Shown: positions 1 to 6,191, counted from the first letter of the stretch. The stretch: DNA of 19,927 bases from an uncultured Eubacterium sp. (GCA_905233805.1 CAJOER010000059.1:1-19927); one strand, 5' to 3'. Notes: a model not told the origin generated them from the sequence alone. Numbers and translations are program-made.

Positions 1-1188
1 GAATCGACCGGTTCAATCGGCGTTGTAACAATCAACCTTCCCCGTATCGCTTATCAGGCAACCGACGAGGCGGATTTCTACAAGCGTCTTGACCACCTTA
101 TGGATATTGCCGCACGCAGCTTAAAGACAAAGCGTACGGTTATCACAACCTTACTTGACCAGGGACTTTATCCCTACACCAAGAGATATCTCGGAACCTT
201 CGCAAACCACTTCTCAACAATCGGTCTTATCGGTATGAACGAAGTAGGCCTCAACGCCAACTGGCTCCGTGCCGACTTAACCGACCCGAAGGTACAGCGT
301 TTCGCACGCGACGTTCTCAACCATATGCGTGAAAGACTTTCCGACTATCAGGAAATGTACGGCGACCTCTACAACCTTGAGGCTACACCGGCTGAGTCAA
401 CAACTTACCGTTTCGCTAAGCACGATAAGGAAGACTTCCCCGACATTATCACCGCTAATATGAACGGTACGCCGTACTACACAAACTCTTCACACCTTCC
501 CGTAGGTTATACCGAAGACATTTTCTCGGCTCTTGATATTCAGGACGATTTACAGACCCTTTACACCTCGGGTACAGTATTCCACGCCTTCCTCGGCGAA
601 AAACTTCCCGACTGGAAAGCTGCTGCAAATCTTGTTCGCAAGATTGCTGAAAACTACAAGCTTCCTTACTACACAATGTCGCCGACATACTCGGTATGTA
701 AGGACCACGGTTACCTCACGGGCGAACAGTATACCTGTCCTATCTGCGGAGCCAAGACCGAGGTTAACAGCCGTATCACCGGCTATTACAGACCTATCCA
801 GAACTGGAACGACGGTAAAGCTCAGGAATATAAGGACCGTAAGGTTTACAACATCGGCAGGTCTCACCTGACCCATGACGGCCCGAATCCGGCACCCGTA
901 GACGAGCCCGTTGTTACCTCTGCTCCCATAGCAGAATCGGTTTCCGAAGTTCAGACGGACGCTGACGTAATCCTCTTCAAGACGGCAACCTGCCCGAACT
1001 GTAAGGCAGCGGCTGCTCTTCTCGACAAAGCAGGAATTAAATTCGAAGCGCTTAACGCTGACGAAAACGCCGAGCTTGTTGAGAAATTCGGAATCAAGCA
1101 GGCTCCGACGCTTGTAATTATGAAAGATGACGGATTTGAAAAATTCCGCGGCGTATCCGATATTAAAGGTTACTTAATGAATAAATAA
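1..1188 (+). CDS. nrdD: Anaerobic (class III) ribonucleoside-triphosphate reductase with fused C-terminal redoxin domain, 5'-truncated
   Basis: Class III ribonucleotide reductase makes dNTPs from NTPs by glycyl-radical chemistry in the anaerobic cytoplasm. The frame is open from base 1, so the N-terminal part, including the ATP-cone and the thiyl-radical cysteine, lies outside the window; 395 residues are visible. The visible start GSIGVVTINLPRI is typical of the NrdD core. A zinc-site-like cluster (VCxxHGYL followed by CPICG) spans about bases 697-750. The radical loop RITGYY follows, with the candidate glycyl radical Gly encoded at 781-783. After a proline-rich linker (about 865-960) comes a small thioredoxin/glutaredoxin-like domain with CPNC (Cys codons at 991 and 1000) and a cis-Pro motif QAPTL. 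NrdD subtypes that use redoxin instead of formate as reductant are known; the fusion suggests this enzyme carries its own. No nrdG activase follows. The 3' end overlaps the convergent regulator gene by 19 bp. Confidence 0.95.
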   Translation, partial: ESTGSIGVVTINLPRIAYQATDEADFYKRLDHLMDIAARSLKTKRTVITTLLDQGLYPYTKRYLGTFANHFSTIGLIGMNEVGLNANWLRADLTDPKVQRFARDVLNHMRERLSDYQEMYGDLYNLEATPAESTTYRFAKHDKEDFPDIITANMNGTPYYTNSSHLPVGYTEDIFSALDIQDDLQTLYTSGTVFHAFLGEKLPDWKAAANLVRKIAENYKLPYYTMSPTYSVCKDHGYLTGEQYTCPICGAKTEVNSRITGYYRPIQNWNDGKAQEYKDRKVYNIGRSHLTHDGPNPAPVDEPVVTSAPIAESVSEVQTDADVILFKTATCPNCKAAAALLDKAGIKFEALNADENAELVEKFGIKQAPTLVIMKDDGFEKFRGVSDIKGYLMNK

Positions 1189-1409
1189 GCTAAAAGAGGC
1201 TGCCTTTCGGCAGCCCCAATTATGTCCCCCGGCTGGCAGTGCAAAGCTTCGCACAGCGCCTGAAGGGTTGAAAAACGGATTGCGCTGACGTGCCCGTTTT
1301 TCAGTTTTGAAAGGATAACGTTTGCAACTCCGACTTTCTCGGAAAGCTCGTTAAGGCTCATTTTTCTGTCCGCCATAACGCGGTCAAGTCTTAATACTAT
1401 CTGTCCCAT
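1170..1409 (-). CDS. Small Cro/C1-type helix-turn-helix regulator (YozG-like), partner of DUF2975 gene
   Basis: A 79-residue protein made almost wholly of an XRE-type DNA-binding domain. The helix-turn-helix spans about residues 12-55 (SLNELSEKVGV then NVILSKLKNG) and is followed by the family signature LCEALxCQPGDII. Start ATG at 1409 has a strong site (GGAGGTGCAGC before ATG). The gene lies 11 bp after the DUF2975 gene, so the two are one operon. Similar small regulators commonly sit beside DUF2975 membrane proteins, as in the Bacillus yoaS-yozG pair, and the operon's own promoter is flanked by palindromes, so autoregulation is likely. Odd feature: the final 17 or so residues are encoded across a terminator-like hairpin and run 19 bp into the 3' end of nrdD, so the end may not be ancestral. 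Confidence 0.85.
   Translation of the reverse strand: MGQIVLRLDRVMADRKMSLNELSEKVGVANVILSKLKNGHVSAIRFSTLQALCEALHCQPGDIIGAAERQPLLAYLFIK
1191..1215 (-). terminator. Hairpin with U-tract inside the 3' end of the HTH gene
   Basis: A 7-bp GC-rich stem (GGCTGCC at 1198-1204 with GGCAGCC at 1209-1215). Read on the minus strand it has a GAAA loop and is followed by TCTTTTA, the form of an intrinsic terminator for the DUF2975-HTH operon. On the plus strand no T-run follows, so it is a poor terminator for nrdD. It lies upstream of the HTH stop codon at 1170-1172. Confidence 0.5.
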
Positions 1410-1420
1410 GCTGCACCTCC

Positions 1421-2143
1421 TTAAAGTGTTTCATCCGATTCTTTCTGAAGTGCGGCGCCGTAGGTGAAAATCATTACAAGCATAAATACAACGAGAATTC
1501 CGAATACAACCGTAAGGTCTATTCCAGCGTGAACATCAACTCCGGGAGAGAACATATAATGCCAGGAGTTTTCGGACATTCCGCTGATAAACGCAAACGG
1601 AATAAGCGAGTAACCGAAGCGCTTCATATTCTTGATTACGCTGTCGCAAAACGGCGTTTCGCATTTTTCAAGCGACTTCATAAGCGCTCTTACCATAAAC
1701 AAAACGACGATAGTGCAGATTGTGTTAATCAGCGCTGCAACAAGAGCATAGATAACGGCGTCAACGTTCACGTTAAGCTCCTGCTTATTCATACTGAGGG
1801 TAAAGCCCTTTTCGGTTTCCTCGGCGGTAACACCTTCGGGAACGTCGCCTTTGACGTCGCCGATAGCGATTTTTTCTTCATCGTCAAGATAAACCTTTCC
1901 GTCGCCGCCCTTTGCAGCGTCGATAATCGCGTCAGCGATGCTTCCGAGAAGCTCGCCCTTCGCCGTTACGTCAGCGGTACCCGTTACCTCAACCCGAAGC
2001 GCGTCCTTCGGTAATGAAGCAGCAACTCCTATGCCTACGGCAGTTGCGACAGCGGCAAGAATCATAAATACGGCAATTATCGTTGTAAAGATTCTTCCGA
2101 TTTTTCCGATTGTATTGATTTTCTTATTCATTTTTGTTTCCAT
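1421..2143 (-). CDS. DUF2975 family membrane protein
   Basis: A 240-residue integral membrane protein of unknown function. Hydrophobic segments are seen at about residues 16-42, 128-152, 174-190 and 208-230. Between the first and second is an extracytoplasmic-like loop of about 85 residues containing acidic stretches. The C-terminal half carries the DUF2975 pattern: a segment like CETPFCDSVIKNMKRFGYSL, then a DLT motif opening the last membrane helix, and a closing GAALQKESDETL that resembles the usual LQEExDLTL end. Start at 2143 is preferred over the ATG at 2131 because AAAGGAG lies 8 bases upstream of it. Together with the downstream HTH gene it forms a yoaS-yozG-like module under a near-perfect sigma-A promoter. 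The signal it senses or the process it affects cannot be inferred from the sequence. Confidence 0.85.
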   Translation of the reverse strand: METKMNKKINTIGKIGRIFTTIIAVFMILAAVATAVGIGVAASLPKDALRVEVTGTADVTAKGELLGSIADAIIDAAKGGDGKVYLDDEEKIAIGDVKGDVPEGVTAEETEKGFTLSMNKQELNVNVDAVIYALVAALINTICTIVVLFMVRALMKSLEKCETPFCDSVIKNMKRFGYSLIPFAFISGMSENSWHYMFSPGVDVHAGIDLTVVFGILVVFMLVMIFTYGAALQKESDETL

Positions 2144-2175
2144 AGTAACAACTCCTTTTCGTTATCGTTAAGTAT

Positions 2176-2192
2176 TTAACGTTTATCGTTAA
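2176..2192. promoter_or_regulatory. Palindromic operator copy 1 (TTAACG-N5-CGTTAA)
   Basis: A perfect 6-bp inverted repeat with a 5-bp spacer (TTTAT). It lies just downstream of the -10 box of the DUF2975-HTH promoter, covering the expected start of transcription. Further CGTTA(A) half sites lie immediately beside it at 2160-2164 and 2166-2171. This is the expected place for a repressor site; assignment to the HTH protein of the same operon is inference. Confidence 0.7.
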
Positions 2193-2196
2193 TTGG

Positions 2197-2225
2197 AGTA
2201 TAGCATAACATTTTACATTTGTCAA
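2197..2225 (-). promoter_or_regulatory. Sigma-A promoter of DUF2975-HTH operon
   Basis: On the minus strand, TTGACA (2220-2225) and TATACT (2197-2202) are separated by exactly 17 bp, close to the vegetative consensus. The promoter is bracketed by the two palindromes, which suggests tight repression of a strong promoter. Confidence 0.85.
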
Positions 2226-2232
2226 TAGTTTT

Positions 2233-2249
2233 TTAACGTTTTTCGTTAA
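2233..2249. promoter_or_regulatory. Palindromic operator copy 2 (TTAACG-N5-CGTTAA)
   Basis: The same 17-bp palindrome as at 2176-2192, with spacer TTTTT, centred 57 bp away. It lies just upstream of the -35 box of the DUF2975-HTH promoter, and its left half coincides with the candidate -35 of the divergent trxB promoter, so one bound protein could affect both directions. Confidence 0.7.
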
Positions 2250-2261
2250 TTTTTTTATATT
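2233..2261 (+). promoter_or_regulatory. Candidate promoter of trxB-like gene
   Basis: TTAACG (2233-2238) and TATATT (2256-2261) are 17 bp apart. The -35 match is weak (4 of 6) and is itself part of operator copy 2. No better promoter was seen before the gene. Confidence 0.45.
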
Positions 2262-2293
2262 TCCGTAAAAACTCCTAAAGAAAGGTGAAAAAT

Positions 2294-3253
2294 ATGTACG
2301 ATATTATTGTTGTCGGCGGCGGCCCCGCCGGTATGACTGCGGCGCTTTACGCGCAGCGAAACGGAAAGAGCGCGCTTGTAATTGAGAAGGCGGGCTTCGG
2401 CGGTCAGATTACCCACTCCCCCAAGGTTGAAAATCTCCCGGGAACTCTTACAATAAGCGGTAACGAGTTTGCCGACAGTATGCTTTCCCAGATTCTCGAG
2501 CAGGGCGCTGAGATTGAAATTGAAACCGTATGCTCAATAGAGAGCAACGGAAATAAAAAGATAGTCAAAACCGAAGAGGGCGGCGAATACGAGGCGTATG
2601 CGGTAATAATCGCAACGGGCGTTAAGCACCGTATGCTCGGGCTTGAGGGCGAGAACGAACTCGTCGGCGAGGGCATTTCCTTCTGCGCGGTATGCGACGG
2701 CGATTTTTACAGCGGCAAGACTGTCTGCGTCGCGGGCGGCGGAAACTCCGCTCTTCAGGAGGCAATACTTCTTTCGGATAAATGCAAAGAGGTAATAATG
2801 CTTCAGGACTTACCCGAGTTCACGGGCGAAGAAAGACTTCAGCAGGTGCTCTTCTCACGCGGTAACGTAAGCGCTCACACAGGCGTAAAAATTACCCGCC
2901 TTATCTCCGAGGGAGGAGAACTGACGGGCGTTGAGATTGAAAAGAACGGAGCAAAGCAGGAGATAAAGTGCGACGGACTTTTCGTTGCGATAGGTCTTAT
3001 CCCCGAGAACGAGCCGTTTAAGGATTTGGCGGAGCTTAACTCTTACGGCTACTTTGACACCGATGAAAGCTGCACCACAAAGACCGACGGAATCTTCGTT
3101 GCGGGCGACTGCCGCAGCAAGACAATCCGCCAGGTAACAACGGCAGCCGCGGACGGAACAAAAAAAGCAAGGGGTTGCCCCGCTTCCCATAAGGAGGTTT
3201 CGGTTAAAATCAACGGCAAGGCTGACGCCTTGCCGTTGATTTTAACGAACTAA
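2294..3253 (+). CDS. trxB: Thioredoxin reductase-like FAD/NAD(P) flavoprotein with replaced C-terminus
   Basis: A pyridine-nucleotide-disulfide oxidoreductase of the thioredoxin reductase type. Seen: FAD fold GGGPAG (residues 8-13), redox pair CAVC (131-134), second nucleotide site AGGGNSALQEA (148-158), and the FAD motif GDCRSKTIRQVTTAAADG (271-288). Start is ATG 2294, with AAAGG 8 bases upstream; the in-frame GTG at 2285 lies inside that ribosome site and is rejected. The HRRxxxR motif that selects NADPH in classical TrxB is absent; MLQDLPEFTGE stands there, as in some clostridial paralogues, so the electron donor is uncertain. Family members normally continue after AADG with a helix like AVAALxAxxYI. 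Here residues 289-319 are unrelated (TKKARGCPAS onward) and read through an inverted-repeat arm and a hairpin. The protein may be a full-length variant or damaged. No thioredoxin gene is adjacent. Confidence 0.85.
   Translation: MYDIIVVGGGPAGMTAALYAQRNGKSALVIEKAGFGGQITHSPKVENLPGTLTISGNEFADSMLSQILEQGAEIEIETVCSIESNGNKKIVKTEEGGEYEAYAVIIATGVKHRMLGLEGENELVGEGISFCAVCDGDFYSGKTVCVAGGGNSALQEAILLSDKCKEVIMLQDLPEFTGEERLQQVLFSRGNVSAHTGVKITRLISEGGELTGVEIEKNGAKQEIKCDGLFVAIGLIPENEPFKDLAELNSYGYFDTDESCTTKTDGIFVAGDCRSKTIRQVTTAAADGTKKARGCPASHKEVSVKINGKADALPLILTN
3158..3196 (+). repeat. Left arm of inverted repeat, embedded in trxB 3' end
   Basis: About 40 bp nearly identical, in reverse complement, to 3285-3324, with only a few substitutions and short gaps. 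It starts exactly where the TrxB protein stops resembling its family. On the minus strand it contains AAGCGGGG, loop, CCCC, TTGCTT and a run of seven T, so it may end transcription of the convergent membrane-protein gene. Confidence 0.85.
3203..3246. terminator. Perfect 20-bp hairpin, bidirectional terminator candidate
   Basis: Arms 3203-3222 and 3227-3246 are perfectly complementary, with loop TGAC. The GC-rich core (AACGGCAAGGC) is flanked by AAAAT on one side and ATTTT on the other, so both strands give a stem followed by a short U-run. It sits between convergent genes and inside the current trxB reading frame; trxB's TAA follows at 3251-3253. Confidence 0.75.
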
Positions 3254-3284
3254 TTGTGCAAAAGAGTTGTTTATTGAGACGATA

Positions 3285-3324
3285 CTCCCTTATGGAAAGC
3301 GGGGCTTATCCCTTGCTTTTTTGT
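3285..3324 (-). repeat. Right arm of inverted repeat, at 3' end of the convergent membrane-protein gene
   Basis: Reverse-complement partner of 3158-3196. On the plus strand it reads AAAGCGGGG, loop, CCC, TTGC and six T, an intrinsic-terminator form suited to trxB transcripts. On the minus strand it encodes the last residues (QKSKG) and stop of the neighbouring gene. Each arm therefore lies at the end of one gene and can serve as terminator for the other. Confidence 0.8.
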
Positions 3325-5279
3325 TTGCTGTTGTAAATGATTTCGTACTTTCTTACAAAATACTTTGCTTCATCTCTCTTCTGGTCGTCGGTGAGTTCGC
3401 TGAAATGAAGAATCAGTTTATGATTGTGAAGCTTATTTTTCAGTATATCCCTGCTGAGATTCAACTCAGGATTATTCGCTTCCTCACTTTTATTATCCGG
3501 CCACTTTTTGCCCTCATATTTCACAAACCCTTCGGTAAACTCATAATTGTTCCACCGTTCTTTTTCATCTGAAATACAGCTTCCGTAGTCTTCAATAAGA
3601 GCGTCAAGTGCTCCCCTTAATTCTTCGCTGTCTTCTGTTTCGTATTTGCTTATTGCTTCAAGGCTGGGCTTAATAGCGTCTATAAAGCCTTTCCATTTTT
3701 CACCTTCATGACCTGATTCGTGCCATGCCTTATGATATATTACCTGAGCTATTGTAGAACGGTAATTATATTCTTTATAGAACATTGACCTTTTATATGT
3801 AGTAATATCACTACCTTCTTTTCCTTCAGTATGAACACTGACAGCAAGTTCCTCAAGTTCGGAATTAAGAATAACGTCGCTTGAATATACGCTTTTAAAG
3901 TCGCCGATAATACTTATATTATAACTGTTATCTTTTTCAATAGATTCTTTAACATATGAATTCTGAACAACAGTAGTTATTATCGGTTTTTCATTATATT
4001 CTTCCGTTCCGTTCTTTTCAAGGAACTCTTTTGCATAGACTTCCCTCACTTTTCGTGCAACTTCAATATTCTTACTGTCGCCGCCGAGAGAAATGAAAAC
4101 GAAGTTTGCGTCTAAATGATTATTAAGTTCTTTTTCAAAGAATTCGCCGTGGCTGAAATCGACAGTATGGAATTTGAGTACGCCGTCGTTTCTGTCTATT
4201 CCCGGGCACTGCGCATAAAATCTGTCGCAAGCATCCCCGCTGCTGTCATAGACGTTAATTTTCATAGTATAACCGTCGCGTCGGCAGAACCAAAGCATAG
4301 ATTTAAGCATTTCAAATCCGTGCTCACCCATGCCGAGAATAAGAATATCAAAATGATTATTTTCAGATGCGCGCTCAATGAGTTTTGTTCCACGTTCATA
4401 TAGGTAATTATAAATCATAGAGCGCTTATAATCTATTCTTATAACGTTAACGGTGCTATCTTCATTAAGTAAGCTGTGAACAGAAAGCTCGCTCGTACTG
4501 CTTTTTGAGAAAAGATAGAGCGTTACTTTATCTTTCTTTGTGTTTTTATCATACTTATTAATCAGCTCAATTGTCTGCTCAAGGTTTTCGTCCTCGTCAC
4601 CGCCGATTAAGAAAAGTCTTTTTTTAGTAAAAAGCGAAATCTTTCTTGCCCAGGTTTTTGCCGTTATATCCTTTTTAAAACAGATTGCGTTTATTTCTCT
4701 TGCACGGCGGACAAGCTCATAGTCCGTTTCGCTGTTTTTACTGAAAACGTCGGTAAATACAATACATGCAGAATAGGGATGCTTTTCACTAATACTCTCG
4801 GCAAGAGTTATTGAGCGCTCGTTTAGCTCGGAAAAGATATATTTGTTCTGAAGAAAACTGAAAAAATATCTTACACTTGCCGAAACTTCCCTGAAAAACG
4901 ACAGTATTGCGGTAACGGTAATTATCGGCGCAATAAAATAGAAAGCGGTCGCTATGGCGGAAACTATCAAGCCTTCTGTTTCGCCGTTAAAATAGACTAT
5001 TATTTTCTTTAAAACTCTTACGTCATACAAGTCCCCGCCCAAGCCGAACAGCGTGACCGAGTGATAAAGAGAATAAGCAACTGAATTTACTATTCTTGAC
5101 AGTTCGGGCAGCCTGTCGGGTTTAACGTAATAATACCTCGGAAACATTATTACCGCGTTTGAAATAAAAACCATCGCGGCAAAAAGGGGCAGTTTTATTT
5201 TTTTTCTTAAAATAAATGCATATATTAATACTGCTATATATAACAAAATGGCGTAAAGAAAGTAAATATCATTAATCAT
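3306..5279 (-). CDS. Membrane protein with two Rossmann/RCK-like domains and a RyR-like C-terminal domain
   Basis: A 657-residue protein of unknown function. Hydrophobic segments at about residues 5-24, 31-47 and 103-128 place the rest in the cytoplasm. A first Rossmann-like region runs about 145-290 (YIFSELNERSITLAESI, later LFLIGGDEDEN). A second is clear at 310-400, with DILILGMGEHGFEML (a GxGxxG-type loop) resembling TrkA-N/RCK nucleotide-binding domains. The C-terminus (about 565-650) matches the RyR-domain pattern: ERWNNYEFTEGF, then HNHKLILHFSELTDDQKRDEA. No channel pore or selectivity filter was recognised. The start overlaps the RyR gene's stop (ATGA), so the two are translationally coupled and probably work together. 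Likely a membrane sensor or effector that binds a nucleotide ligand; this is inference. Its last codons form one arm of an inverted repeat shared with trxB. Confidence 0.75.
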   Translation of the reverse strand: MINDIYFLYAILLYIAVLIYAFILRKKIKLPLFAAMVFISNAVIMFPRYYYVKPDRLPELSRIVNSVAYSLYHSVTLFGLGGDLYDVRVLKKIIVYFNGETEGLIVSAIATAFYFIAPIITVTAILSFFREVSASVRYFFSFLQNKYIFSELNERSITLAESISEKHPYSACIVFTDVFSKNSETDYELVRRAREINAICFKKDITAKTWARKISLFTKKRLFLIGGDEDENLEQTIELINKYDKNTKKDKVTLYLFSKSSTSELSVHSLLNEDSTVNVIRIDYKRSMIYNYLYERGTKLIERASENNHFDILILGMGEHGFEMLKSMLWFCRRDGYTMKINVYDSSGDACDRFYAQCPGIDRNDGVLKFHTVDFSHGEFFEKELNNHLDANFVFISLGGDSKNIEVARKVREVYAKEFLEKNGTEEYNEKPIITTVVQNSYVKESIEKDNSYNISIIGDFKSVYSSDVILNSELEELAVSVHTEGKEGSDITTYKRSMFYKEYNYRSTIAQVIYHKAWHESGHEGEKWKGFIDAIKPSLEAISKYETEDSEELRGALDALIEDYGSCISDEKERWNNYEFTEGFVKYEGKKWPDNKSEEANNPELNLSRDILKNKLHNHKLILHFSELTDDQKRDEAKYFVRKYEIIYNSKQKSKG

Positions 5280-5551
5280 TTTATTTCATATCCTAACTTA
5301 ACAATCAGTTTTAAGGTTTCAAGCGCGGTGTTTCGGTCATATTCCTTTTCGCTTTCGGGAAGTTCGCCGTAAGGAACGAGAAGAGGCGTTACCTTCTTTT
5401 CGTTATCGCGCGTTTCGCCCCAGGTCCAGCCCTCGGCAATTCTTCCCGCAGCCCATACGTCGTGAACGTTTTCGGCAATTTTTTCCGTCAGTTCAAGAAG
5501 CTCTTCGGAAAGAATAACGTCGCTTGTATCAACGGGTTTAGGTTCGTACAT
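5276..5551 (-). CDS. Stand-alone ryanodine receptor (RyR) domain protein
   Basis: A 91-residue protein that is almost entirely one RyR domain (Pfam RyR type, first known from the repeats of animal ryanodine receptors). Visible signature: PKPVDTSDVILSEELLELTE, then ENVHDVWAAGRIAEGWTWG (residues 27-45), TPLLVPYGELPESEKEYDR and a final helix ETLKLIVKLGYEI. Bacterial RyR domains are widespread but their ligand and role are poorly understood. ATG at 5551 has GAGG 8 bases upstream, and the gene has its own strong promoter. The stop overlaps the start of the membrane protein by 4 bp. A 17-base stretch (5510-5526) is identical to one in that neighbour (3867-3883), encoding the shared SDVIL motif. The protein may be a soluble partner or ligand-binding subunit of the membrane protein. 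Confidence 0.9.
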   Translation of the reverse strand: MYEPKPVDTSDVILSEELLELTEKIAENVHDVWAAGRIAEGWTWGETRDNEKKVTPLLVPYGELPESEKEYDRNTALETLKLIVKLGYEIK

Positions 5552-5583
5552 AATAAATACCTCACTTAAAAAAGTCTATAATT

Positions 5584-5612
5584 ATTTTATATTATATTCT
5601 GCTTAGTGTCAA
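5584..5612 (-). promoter_or_regulatory. Sigma-A promoter of the RyR operon
   Basis: On the minus strand TTGACA (5607-5612) and TAAAAT (5584-5589) are 17 bp apart. The -35 box directly abuts the T-run of the upstream rubrerythrin terminator, so the operon is insulated and separately expressed. Confidence 0.75.
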
Positions 5613-5647
5613 TAAAAAAAGCACAGCGCTACGGCTGTGCTTTTATT
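5613..5647 (-). terminator. Intrinsic terminator after rubrerythrin
   Basis: Stem GCACAGC (5621-5627) with GCTGTGC (5634-5640), 6-base loop. On the minus strand it is followed by a run of T (complement of 5613-5620), and by TTTTATT on the other strand. It ends the flavin reductase-rubrerythrin transcript. Confidence 0.85.
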
Positions 5648-5651
5648 GCAA

Positions 5652-6191
5652 TTAATAGTTTTCCGAGTGGATTTCGAAGAAGCTCTGAGGATGTGCGCAG
5701 GTCGGGCAGATTTCAGGTGCCTTGGTACCTACTACGATATGACCGCAGTTTCTGCACTCCCATACTTTAACCTCGCTCTTTTCAAATACCTGTGCGGTTT
5801 CTACGTTTTTAAGAAGCGCTCTGTATCTTTCCTCGTGGTGCTTTTCAATAGCAGCTACAAGTCTGAACTTTTCCGCAAGCTCGTGGAAGCCCTCTTCGTC
5901 GGCCGTTTTTGCAAAGCCTTCGTACATATCGGTCCACTCAAAGTTTTCGCCGTCTGCTGCGGCTGAAAGGTTCTGAGCCGTATCGCCTATGCCGTCAAGC
6001 TCCTTGAACCACATTTTTGCGTGTTCCTTTTCATTGTCGGCGGTTTTAAGGAAGAGAGCCGAAATCTGCTCAAAGCCTTCCTTCTTTGCCTTTGAAGCGA
6101 AATAGGTGTACTTATTTCTCGCCTGTGACTCGCCTGCAAAAGCGTCTCTTAAATTCTGTTCGGTTTTTGTTCCCGCATACTTATTAGCCAT
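5652..6191 (-). CDS. rbr: Rubrerythrin
   Basis: A 179-residue cytoplasmic non-haem di-iron peroxidase that reduces H2O2 to water in anaerobes. The N-terminal four-helix ferritin-like domain shows the iron-ligand motifs: Glu21 (AGES), E54KEH57, DEEGF near residue 100 and E116KHH119. The C-terminal rubredoxin domain has CRNCG (C146, C149) and CPTCAHPQSFF (C162, C165). Length and order match the family. Start ATG 6191 is preceded by AAAAGGAG. It lies 32 bp after the flavin reductase-like gene in the same operon, which suggests that protein supplies its electrons. The transcript ends at the terminator at 5613-5647. Confidence 0.97.
   Translation of the reverse strand: MANKYAGTKTEQNLRDAFAGESQARNKYTYFASKAKKEGFEQISALFLKTADNEKEHAKMWFKELDGIGDTAQNLSAAADGENFEWTDMYEGFAKTADEEGFHELAEKFRLVAAIEKHHEERYRALLKNVETAQVFEKSEVKVWECRNCGHIVVGTKAPEICPTCAHPQSFFEIHSENY

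Noticed and set aside
1198..1215. Hairpin as the nrdD terminator
   Set aside because: On the plus strand the stem is followed by CCAATTATG with no T-run; only the minus strand has a U-rich tail.
2285..2296. GTG at 2285 as start of the trxB-like gene
   Set aside because: It lies inside the AAAGGTG ribosome site of ATG 2294, and the family's N-terminus begins with MYDIIVVGGG at 2294.
3306..5279. Membrane protein as a K+ channel or Trk/Ktr transporter subunit
   Set aside because: RCK-like domains are suggestive, but no TVGYG-type selectivity filter or pore helix is visible and the membrane part has only about three segments.
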